This document shows, piece by piece, positions 9,180 to 16,206 of a stretch of DNA of 37,391 nt (position 1 is the first letter of the stretch; each line of letters opens with the position of its first letter). Made by a program: the position numbers and the translations under genes. This DNA comes from an uncultured Erysipelotrichaceae bacterium (GTDB taxonomy: Bacteria; Bacillota_I; Bacilli_A; Erysipelotrichales; Erysipelotrichaceae). Under the pieces are notes generated by a model. That model did no database searches and was not told where the DNA came from. It saw only the letters and a program-made list of their open reading frames with translations. The stretch spans positions 1-37,391 of the forward strand of contig CACXCB010000112.1 in the NCBI GenBank assembly GCA_902766005.1. Reading direction: 5' to 3'.

Positions 9180-9323
9180 TATAATAAAATTATGAATATA
9201 TTTCTTAATAAAAATACAGAAGCATGTTGCAGATTTTATAATTGCATCGATGATAAGTTTATCATCAGTACCATGACCGGTATACTAAAAACCCGACAAT
9301 TGTTATCATTGTCGGGTTTTTGA
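9180..9323 (+). other. candidate small transcript or 43-residue leaderless small ORF
   Basis: A TATAAT box at 9180-9185 with no convincing -35 is followed by ATG 9192, opening a 43-codon frame that ends in TGA at 9321-9323. The peptide begins MNIFLNKNTEACCRFYNC and has three Cys. The last third of the frame is the arms of a strong terminator hairpin, and an 8-bp hairpin GATGATAA/TTATCATC lies before it. The unit could be a roughly 130-nt non-coding RNA ending in the terminator, or a small leaderless gene. I do not recognise the peptide. This is the only identifiable content of the 9057-9331 gap. Confidence 0.3.
9288..9323. terminator. bidirectional terminator after the trpB-like gene
   Basis: A 13-bp stem (AAAACCCGACAAT/ATTGTCGGGTTTT) with a TGTTATC loop and T tracts on both strands. 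It serves the minus-strand trpB-like gene and any rightward transcript from about 9190. Confidence 0.88.
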
Positions 9324-9331
9324 TTTGATCA

Positions 9332-10711
9332 TTATAAATTAATATCCGGGATGCCAGCAAATCCTTTTTCCAGATCGTCGTCTGTCGGGATATAATCCTT
9401 CATTTTTCCGTTATTGAAAGATTCATATGCAGTCATATCGAAATAACCTGTACCTGTAAGGCCGAAGATGATTGTCTTTTCTTCACCTGTTTCTTTGCAC
9501 TTGAGAGCTTCATCAATTGCTGCTCTGATCGCATGAGAAGATTCAGGAGCAGGAAGAATGCCTTCAACTCTTGCAAACAGTTCAGCAGCTTCAAATACGG
9601 ATGTCTGCTCAACAGCTCTTGCTTCCATGTAACCGTCATGATACAGCTGGGAAAGAACAGGGCTCATGCCATGATATCTTAAACCGCCTGCATGGTTTGC
9701 GGATGGAATGAATCCATGACCTAATGTATACATCTTTGCCATTGGACAAACTTTACCAGTATCACAGAAGTCATAGACGAACTTTCCTCTTGTAAAGCTT
9801 GGACAGGATGCCGGTTCAACCGCAATAAACTGATAATCTGCTTCTCCCCTGAGTTTTTCACCCATGAATGGTGAGATTAGACCACCAAGATTGGAACCGC
9901 CGCCTGCACAACCGATGATGATATCCGGCTTGATACCAAACTTTTCACATGCAGCCTTAGTCTCAAGGCCGATTATAGACTGATGCAGAAGGACCTGATT
10001 CAATACGCTGCCTAATTCATATCTGTAACCGGGCGTGCTTGTAGCGACTTCTACAGCCTCAGAAATGGCACATCCAAGAGATCCTGTTGTTCCCGGGAAT
10101 TCTTCATTGATCTTTCTGCCGATTGCTGTATCCATGGAAGGGGAAGGAGTAACATTTGCTCCATAAGTACGCATGACTTCTCTTCTGAATGGTTTCTGTT
10201 CGTAAGATACTTTTACCATGTATACTTTACAATCCAGATCAAAGAAAGAACATGCCATGGATAAAGCTGTACCCCATTGACCTGCACCTGTTTCAGTAGT
10301 GACACCTTTTAATCCCTGTGCCTTAGCATAATAAGCTTGAGCAATTGCAGAATTCAGCTTATGGCTTCCGGAAGTATTGTTTCCTTCAAACTTATAGAAA
10401 ATATGTGCAGGTGTATCTAAAGCCTTTTCCAAGAATATAGCATGGGTCAAAGGTGAAGGACGGTACATCTTGTAGAACTGCTGCACAGCATCAGGAATCG
10501 GAATAAAAGGTGTTGTGTCATCCAGTTCCTGTTTGATTAACTCGTTACAGAAAATCGGTTGCATGTCTTCAAACTTTAATGGTTTTAATGTTCCCGGATG
10601 AATTAACGGTGCAGGTTTATTCTTCATATCTGCACGGACATTGTACCAGGCGGATGGAATCTCGGATTCATCTAAATACAGCTTGTAAGGAAGGTTGTTG
10701 AAATCTGTCAT
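9332..10711 (-). CDS. TrpB-like (TrpB2-type) PLP enzyme, tryptophan synthase beta
   Basis: A 459-residue fold-type II PLP enzyme of the TrpB2-like class, which joins indole (or a substitute) with serine to give tryptophan. Features are RPSPLTHAIFLEKAL near the N-terminus, the PLP lysine in SGSHKLNSA (Lys118), the ETGAGQWG active-site Glu region, and the phosphate-binding glycine run GCAGGGSN. The N-terminal extension and length fit TrpB2 rather than classical TrpB (about 400). ATG 10711 is preceded by GAGAGGAA. No trpA or other trp gene adjoins, so indole salvage is plausible. The upstream leader is a tryptophan-type T-box, which strongly supports a role tied to tryptophan supply. Confidence 0.9.
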   Translation of the reverse strand: MTDFNNLPYKLYLDESEIPSAWYNVRADMKNKPAPLIHPGTLKPLKFEDMQPIFCNELIKQELDDTTPFIPIPDAVQQFYKMYRPSPLTHAIFLEKALDTPAHIFYKFEGNNTSGSHKLNSAIAQAYYAKAQGLKGVTTETGAGQWGTALSMACSFFDLDCKVYMVKVSYEQKPFRREVMRTYGANVTPSPSMDTAIGRKINEEFPGTTGSLGCAISEAVEVATSTPGYRYELGSVLNQVLLHQSIIGLETKAACEKFGIKPDIIIGCAGGGSNLGGLISPFMGEKLRGEADYQFIAVEPASCPSFTRGKFVYDFCDTGKVCPMAKMYTLGHGFIPSANHAGGLRYHGMSPVLSQLYHDGYMEARAVEQTSVFEAAELFARVEGILPAPESSHAIRAAIDEALKCKETGEEKTIIFGLTGTGYFDMTAYESFNNGKMKDYIPTDDDLEKGFAGIPDINL

Positions 10712-10751
10712 AATACATTTCCTCTCTTTCTTTTTGGGACACAAGCTAAAT

Positions 10752-10794
10752 AAAAAGCTCATGTCCAATCTACAGATTCTGTAGGGACAAGAGC
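10752..10794 (-). terminator. conditional terminator of the T-box
   Basis: GCTCTTGTCC pairs with GGACATGAGC (one mismatch), with an inner CTACAG/CTGTAG hairpin, followed by TTTTT. Its 5' arm lies just after the T-box sequence, as expected for mutually exclusive folding. Confidence 0.85.
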
Positions 10795-10955
10795 CTTGAT
10801 TCTCCTGCGGTGCCACCCTAATTGACGTTAAAGTCCACTCATTGATTCGATTGTATGTCTCAAAAGTCCATTCACAAGCCATTATCGCATTCCTCTCAGC
10901 AATGGAATACTCTCTGTAAGATAAGAGGGGATGTTACTATTCTTTGTCATCGACA
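10752..10955 (-). promoter_or_regulatory. T-box riboswitch leader, tryptophan specificity
   Basis: Read on the minus strand, the leader contains the T-box AGGGTGGCACCGC (10807-10819). Upstream is a Stem I with an AGTA element, a CAGAGAG motif and an apical hairpin ATTCC/GGAAT carrying GCTG. The specifier region is GTGAATGGACTTTTGAG, with TGG (Trp) at 10868-10870. The T-box tetranucleotide TGGC would pair with GCCA, matching the G discriminator base of bacterial tRNA-Trp. A rho-independent terminator follows at 10752-10794. Uncharged tRNA-Trp would stabilise the antiterminator and switch the gene on. Confidence 0.93.
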
Positions 10956-10960
10956 AAAGT

Positions 10961-10989
10961 ATATTAACATTGAATAATGAAAATATCAA
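10961..10989 (-). promoter_or_regulatory. promoter of the T-box/trpB-like transcript
   Basis: TTGATA (10984-10989), 17-bp spacer, TAATAT (10961-10966) on the minus strand. Transcription would start near 10954, giving a leader of about 240 nt. Confidence 0.8.
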
Positions 10990-11707
10990 CAAGATTTTCA
11001 AAAATATTGAAAACGATTTCAATGACATAATAGCAATTCAGAATCAGAATGATCAATAGTATAGAAGAATATGATTATTTGTGAAACTATTAACAAATAG
11101 AAAAGGTGAGGGAATATAAAGTATATGTACTTGTATGAAATAAAAATAAGATATAAGTACTATGATCCATCAGTAAACAAGACATGCGTAAAAAAAACAG
11201 GAATATCTTATTTATAAAAGCTTGTTAGCATATTGTCGAAACAAATACATCTTAAGATATGGATTTAATAAAAAACCAATATTGGTCGATTTAGTCCAAA
11301 TATGATCACAATAAGACCTGACAATAATACATCCTAAATAAATGAAGCTCTGAGAGAATCAAAAGATGGGCAATTATCCATGAAAAAGAAAAAATGAATC
11401 AATCAAAGCCTCACAGAAGGAATGATCTTATATATCAAAAGATAATAATACATACAATAATAAACCGAAATTTCAGTAATTAAAAATCTAAGATGGATAT
11501 TGAAGCATCTAATTAATCGAATAATGAGTAATACGATGGATTATTATATGCATATAGAAGAGAATAGAAATTAAAAATATAAACCAAGAATGCATGTATT
11601 ATAGGAAATAAACAGCAAATATCCAGAAATAACGAAATTTGCTATTTACTTCGCATAATGTATGTTATGCGACAAATTCAGCCCTCAAATCTAAGACTAA
11701 AAAAACT
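10990..11707. other. AT-rich intergenic region without a recognisable gene
   Basis: About 720 bp with dense stop codons in all frames and no ORF of useful length on either strand. The plus strand is markedly richer in A than T; for example, I count about 28-30 A against 11-18 T in three 60-base lines. Small palindromes include ACCAATATTGGT (11275-11286) and a hairpin TCGCATAA/TTATGCGA (11651-11672). It may be a decayed gene or a spacer. I see no RNA gene I can name. Confidence 0.5.
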
Positions 11708-11735
11708 AAAAAAATCTGCATAAGAGCAGATTTTT
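11708..11735. terminator. terminator of the nusB operon
   Basis: AAAAATCTGC/GCAGATTTTT with an ATAAGA loop. On the minus strand it lies just after the lipoprotein stop and is followed by a long T tract. This is the end of the nine-gene operon. Confidence 0.87.
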
Positions 11736-11751
11736 GATATAGAAAATACAG

Positions 11752-12423
11752 TCAGTCTTTTTTATATGAGCTTAAGGCATATTTTGCCTCATCTTGGGTG
11801 AATTTACGCGTCTCAGTGAGATATTGATAATAGAAATCTTCATCGTGAGGATATTGTTCTGCATATTCCTTTAAGATGTACAGAGCATTTTCCTTATAGT
11901 CGATATCACTGTTCAACGAAGCAAATTCCGCTTCCTCTTTTGTGAATCCGTCCCTTTCTTCACCGGAAAGAAGATCACAGATCTCTGCTGCAGAAAAATG
12001 ATACTGATTAGAATATTCTTTTGCCTTTTTGACAGCGTTTATTGTCCAGTCATAATCCAGAGCATCCAACGCATTGCGTGATTCATCTTCAGGAAGATTG
12101 TCAAACTGGGCTGATGTCATAAGATTATATGCATTTTGTTTGGATAATCCCATTTCATATGCATAATATTTTGCCAGTTCATCCGGATTAAGATCTACAT
12201 TTTTATCTGTTTCGGCTCTGACATCTTCCGGTCTGAATGTGATAAATACCTGTTCCGGTTTATCATCGGATGAAGCCATTTCATTGTTATCTTCAGATGC
12301 TGTAACGACAGTGTCCGTTATACTATTATCGTTTGTCATCTTCTCTTCATGACAACCGGTAAATAAAGAGATCAGTGAAGCCCCCAAAAGCATGCCAAGA
12401 AACTTGTTATTTCTGTAATTCAT
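11752..12423 (-). CDS. Ltp-like surface lipoprotein
   Basis: A 223-residue predicted lipoprotein: N-terminal NYRNNKFL, a hydrophobic stretch and a slightly degenerate lipobox LFTGC at about 21-25, then an acidic low-complexity linker. Residues about 80-220 show repeated helical units (DALDYDWTINAVKKAKEY, FSAAEICDLLSG, FTKEEAEFA, FTQDEAKYALSSY) of the Ltp / host-cell-surface-exposed lipoprotein type. The family name comes from Ltp of Streptococcus thermophilus phage TP-J34, which blocks phage DNA injection. Similar domains also occur in ordinary Firmicutes lipoproteins, so that role is not proven here. The start is ATG 12423 with GAGGA upstream, rather than GTG 12435. It is the last gene of the repair operon, 41 nt after xerD. 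Confidence 0.75.
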   Translation of the reverse strand: MNYRNNKFLGMLLGASLISLFTGCHEEKMTNDNSITDTVVTASEDNNEMASSDDKPEQVFITFRPEDVRAETDKNVDLNPDELAKYYAYEMGLSKQNAYNLMTSAQFDNLPEDESRNALDALDYDWTINAVKKAKEYSNQYHFSAAEICDLLSGEERDGFTKEEAEFASLNSDIDYKENALYILKEYAEQYPHDEDFYYQYLTETRKFTQDEAKYALSSYKKD

Positions 12424-12464
12424 GTTATTCCTCACTTCTAATTTGCAGTTTCGTTCTGAATAAT

Positions 12465-13388
12465 TTATAAATTTTTATCCCTGTCTTTTCCAAACAGATC
12501 ATCCAATCCATTCGGATGATATTTGTCATAGGCATCAAACATTTGTCTGTTTTGTACATGTGTGTAGATCTCGGTTGTTGAAATGTCAGAATGCCCAAGC
12601 ATCTCCTGGATGCTTCTTAAATCCGCACCTCCCTGCAGCATGTGTGTTGCATAGGAATGTCTGAGCTTATGAGGCGTAATATGCTTGTTAAAATTCAATT
12701 CAACACATTTTCTTTCAAGAAGTCTTTCCACATGTCTCGGTGTGATTTTTCTGCCGAATCTGTTGATAAAAAACAAATTTGTTTTTTGCTTTAAATGAAC
12801 AGGACGTATAACATCCCTGTATTCCTTCAACAATGCAATGCTGCCATCGGGAATCGGTACAATTCTCTCCTTGTCCCCTTTGCCGAGGATTCTCATCTTA
12901 CCGGTATCAAGATCCACTCTGTTGATCGTTAACGAGCAGGCTTCCGAAACTCTCAGGCCACAGGAATAAATTGCCTCCAGTATTGCATGATCGAGAAACT
13001 GATCTGCATCCGTATGGTCAAAAGAATTCATCAGTCTTTCCACTTCGTTTACGGTACAGAAAACGGGAAGAGATCGTTCCCCTTTGTGTACGGAAAGGTT
13101 CAATGAAGGATCTGATTCATCATACATGAATGAAAGATCCTGATGAAAAGAACGAATGGAAGCTGCCATTCTGGAAACGGATTTATGACTCTTATCAAGA
13201 ATTTGTGAATGAATGAAATCTTCAATCAGATTTCCTGTGATCTCTTCCGTATCGGTAATGCCGTTGTTTTTTAAATAGGCAAGATATTGTGAAAGATCAC
13301 TTTCATAAGAAGAAATCGTATTTTGGGATTTTGCTTCATTCATCTTTAAATGAACAAGATACTTTTTTAATGCAAGATCCAGCTTCAT
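12465..13388 (-). CDS. xerD: XerD-type tyrosine recombinase
   Basis: A 307-residue tyrosine recombinase with an N-terminal SAM-like DNA-binding domain (about 1-90) and a C-terminal catalytic domain. Catalytic residues visible are Arg146 in CGLRVSEAC, the HKLRHSYATHML box, LGHSDISTT and nucleophile Tyr275 in EIYTHV. Length matches XerC/XerD proteins that resolve chromosome dimers at dif. Similarity to XerD is my recognition; XerC or a XerS-like role cannot be excluded. It overlaps dinB by an ATGA, placing it inside the housekeeping operon rather than on a mobile element. Confidence 0.88.
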   Translation of the reverse strand: MKLDLALKKYLVHLKMNEAKSQNTISSYESDLSQYLAYLKNNGITDTEEITGNLIEDFIHSQILDKSHKSVSRMAASIRSFHQDLSFMYDESDPSLNLSVHKGERSLPVFCTVNEVERLMNSFDHTDADQFLDHAILEAIYSCGLRVSEACSLTINRVDLDTGKMRILGKGDKERIVPIPDGSIALLKEYRDVIRPVHLKQKTNLFFINRFGRKITPRHVERLLERKCVELNFNKHITPHKLRHSYATHMLQGGADLRSIQEMLGHSDISTTEIYTHVQNRQMFDAYDKYHPNGLDDLFGKDRDKNL

Positions 13389-14563
13389 GAAGTTTTTCCT
13401 TTCATGATTGTGCTTGCCCTTACAAAAGAATGCGTACCAAGCATGCTGTTTAAATCCTTGATAATCGAATCTGTTTCTTCTTTTTCAGCTTCTTCCATGT
13501 TAAACAGGTTAATCTGTTCTGCCAGCTCGCTTTCTCCGGCAAAATCAGATACGGATATACCCAATAAACGTACCGCCTCCCCTTCATCCCAGTTTTCATC
13601 AAACAATGTCATAGCGTTGACAAACAAATCATCTGATCGCCATAAAGCAGAAGGAAGCCGCATTGTGCGGTTGGCATTACGGAAATCGTAATAGCAGATT
13701 CTTATGGAAAGAGAATGACCGGCAATTCTTGAATCATGCAGGCGTGAAGAAAGCTTTTTGGCTAAGATGCGCATCTGGCCACGCAATTCATCATAATCTA
13801 CTACATCTTCAAGGAATGTCTCGGAAACTCCCATCGATTTACTGTCATATTCCTTTACAAGAACACGGTTGTCATACCCGTTTGCCTTGCGGATGACTTC
13901 ATCTGTATTCTTGCCGAAGATCGGTTTTAATGCATCCATATCTTTGAAATTGGCAAGATCGCCGATGGTATGAATATTCATCTCTTCTAACAACGGCAGT
14001 GTCTTTGCACCTACACCACGCATTTCCTTAATATGCAGCGGCCACATTTTATGTGGTACATCGCGTATTCGTAAAACAGTTATACCCATCGGTTTCTTCA
14101 TATCACTGGCCATTTTTGCCAGAAACATATTCGGTCCTATACCTACCGAACAGGGAATCCCTACTTCCTTCAATACCCTCTTCTGGATATCCCAGGCAAG
14201 ATCAAGAGGCTTTTCATATTTCATGATCACCTCTGTCATATCCGCATAGCATTCATCAATTGAGGCTTGTTCCACTTCATCGGTATAGGATTTGATGATG
14301 CCGATGAAAATATGGGACAGTTCGCTGTAATAATGATAATGACCGGAAATAATAATTAAATCCCTGCACAGTTTTTCCGCTTCGGAAATCGGCATAGCAC
14401 TGTGAATGCCGTATTTTCTGGCTTCATAGCTTGCCGTCGATACGACACTCCTTCTGGTATGGCCCGATACGACAAGCGGTTTTCCCTTGAGCTCAGGGTC
14501 CAGAAGAACTTCCGCATTAGCAAAAAATGCATTCAGATCAATATGAAAATAGACCCTGGACAT
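13385..14563 (-). CDS. dinB: Y-family DNA polymerase IV
   Basis: A 392-residue translesion polymerase. The N-terminus YFHIDLNAFFANAEV carries the first metal Asp, YEARKYGIHSAMP the finger region and SIDECYADMTEV the second catalytic acidic pair. A helix-hairpin-helix thumb (GVGAKTLPLLEEM) and little-finger domain follow. QINLF near residue 365 is a probable sliding-clamp binding motif, with about 30 residues after it. It begins on the recN stop (TAATG) and ends in an ATGA with xerD. Location in the nusB-recN operon suggests constitutive or operon-level expression rather than a stand-alone SOS unit; I saw no LexA box. Confidence 0.95.
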   Translation of the reverse strand: MSRVYFHIDLNAFFANAEVLLDPELKGKPLVVSGHTRRSVVSTASYEARKYGIHSAMPISEAEKLCRDLIIISGHYHYYSELSHIFIGIIKSYTDEVEQASIDECYADMTEVIMKYEKPLDLAWDIQKRVLKEVGIPCSVGIGPNMFLAKMASDMKKPMGITVLRIRDVPHKMWPLHIKEMRGVGAKTLPLLEEMNIHTIGDLANFKDMDALKPIFGKNTDEVIRKANGYDNRVLVKEYDSKSMGVSETFLEDVVDYDELRGQMRILAKKLSSRLHDSRIAGHSLSIRICYYDFRNANRTMRLPSALWRSDDLFVNAMTLFDENWDEGEAVRLLGISVSDFAGESELAEQINLFNMEEAEKEETDSIIKDLNSMLGTHSFVRASTIMKGKTS

Positions 14564-16206
14564 TATTTGCGGTTCCTTTCCAGAAGTTCACCTGCTGCTT
14601 TTTTGGAAGCTGCAGTAATCTCGCCACTGGCAATCAAAGCCAGCTGTTCTATCCGTTCGGTTTTATTGAGTTTTTTAACAGATGTATGCGTACGCTCTCC
14701 GTCTACGGATTTGGCGACAAGATATTGTTGATCTGCACATGCAGCAACCTGTGAAAGATGGGTTACGGAGAATACCTGGCAAGAACCGCTTAACTCCTGC
14801 ATCTTTTTACCGATTGCAGTCGCAACGGGTCCGCTGACACCGGTATCGATTTCATCGAAAATGACTGTTCCGATACCCTGCAGGTTTGTAAAAATCACTT
14901 TTAAGCCAAGCATCAAGCGGCTGATTTCGCCACCGCTGGCAGTCTTGGTCAATGGCTTTAAAGATTCGCCTTTATTCATCGAAACAAGAAATTCAATTTT
15001 ATCAGAGCCTGTGGATGATGGAGAAGATTCTTTGATTTCTGTTTTAAATCTTGCATTTTCCAGCATCAATCCTTTTAGATGGGATTCAATTTCCAAGTCC
15101 AGTTTCAATGCACCTTTTTTACGAATTTCAGAAAGTATAGAAGCCTGTCTTTGATACGCATCAAATGCTTTCTGAATCTTTTTGTCGATCTTTTCCAGAT
15201 ATTCCTGCTTATGGGTCATTGCCTCAACACGCTGTACAAGACTGTCATGTTCTTCCAGGATGTCGGAAATGTTATGACCGTATTTTCTCTTTAGCTTTTG
15301 AATCAGATAGAGCCTTTCTTCCACAGCGTTGATATCTTCCTCACTCATTTCGAAGCCTTCAAAAATATCCCTGATCTGATCCATTGCATCAGTCAGGTTA
15401 TAGTAGGAATCGTTGACGGTATTTTGTATTTTTTCGATCTGTTCGCTGTCATCGAGATTCTGTACCATCTTATTCAGATCATAGAATCCTTCGGATAGGC
15501 TTTCATCATACAAGGAAAGAATATTACTGAATTTTTCGAGTGAATTCTTAAAGGTACGGTATTCCTTTTCCTTTTTCTGTAATTCTTCCTCTTCCCCTTC
15601 TTTTAATTCCGCCTCTTCAATTTCATTGATCTGATAGCGGAAATACTCCAGATCATTTTCATTATAGGTATCCTGTAATGCTTTTTCTTTTTCGATGGTT
15701 AAAGCATGATAGGTATTATACAATTGTGCACATTGAGAAACTTCTTTCTCATTCTTCAAATAGCGGTCAAGAAGGTGTAAATGATTGGAAGTATTCAAAA
15801 GATAGGCATTATCCCTTTGCCCATGAATATCAATCTCATACTTCAAACATTCCCTCAGTAAAGACAAGGTTGCGATACGGTGATTAATACGCACGGTAGA
15901 TTTGCCGGAAAGGTTGATTTCCCTTGTAAAGGTTGTATCTTCATCACAATCAAAACCGGCATCCTGTAATACGTTGTATGCATAAGAACCTTCATCTAAC
16001 GTGAAGGTTCCCTCAATAATCGCTTTTTCTTTTCCGGTTTGAATAAATGACACGCTTGCCCTGTCTGCGCAAAGCATGTTTATGGCGTCAATTAAAATGG
16101 ATTTTCCTGCACCGGTTTCACCGGTGAAAGCACTGAATCCATTTGTAAAATCAAGACTTAATTCATCAATCAAAACAAAGTTTTTAATATATAAGTGTTT
16201 TATCAT
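14563..16206 (-). CDS. recN: DNA repair ATPase RecN
   Basis: A 547-residue SMC-like protein for double-strand break repair. It has Walker A GETGAGKS near residue 30, two coiled-coil arms (about 150-370), the signature TASGGEISRLMLGLK, Walker B VIFDEIDTGVSG, and the D-loop/H-loop region ending VFSVTHLSQVAA. Length is normal. ATG 16206 is in an ATGA overlap with dxs. In most Firmicutes tlyA (yqxC) and argR (ahrC) sit between dxs and recN; both are missing here. Confidence 0.97.
   Translation of the reverse strand: MIKHLYIKNFVLIDELSLDFTNGFSAFTGETGAGKSILIDAINMLCADRASVSFIQTGKEKAIIEGTFTLDEGSYAYNVLQDAGFDCDEDTTFTREINLSGKSTVRINHRIATLSLLRECLKYEIDIHGQRDNAYLLNTSNHLHLLDRYLKNEKEVSQCAQLYNTYHALTIEKEKALQDTYNENDLEYFRYQINEIEEAELKEGEEEELQKKEKEYRTFKNSLEKFSNILSLYDESLSEGFYDLNKMVQNLDDSEQIEKIQNTVNDSYYNLTDAMDQIRDIFEGFEMSEEDINAVEERLYLIQKLKRKYGHNISDILEEHDSLVQRVEAMTHKQEYLEKIDKKIQKAFDAYQRQASILSEIRKKGALKLDLEIESHLKGLMLENARFKTEIKESSPSSTGSDKIEFLVSMNKGESLKPLTKTASGGEISRLMLGLKVIFTNLQGIGTVIFDEIDTGVSGPVATAIGKKMQELSGSCQVFSVTHLSQVAACADQQYLVAKSVDGERTHTSVKKLNKTERIEQLALIASGEITAASKKAAGELLERNRK

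Noticed and set aside
10712..10882. Extended 516-residue trpB reading frame
   Set aside because: The extra 57 codons are the T-box leader and its terminator; a strong ribosome site precedes ATG 10711.
11041..11640. CRISPR-like or direct repeat array in the AT-rich gap
   Set aside because: No repeat unit recurs with regular spacing; only short palindromes are present.
12465..13388. Integrase of a mobile element
   Set aside because: The tyrosine recombinase overlaps dinB within a housekeeping operon, has XerC/XerD length, and no attachment sites or phage genes adjoin.
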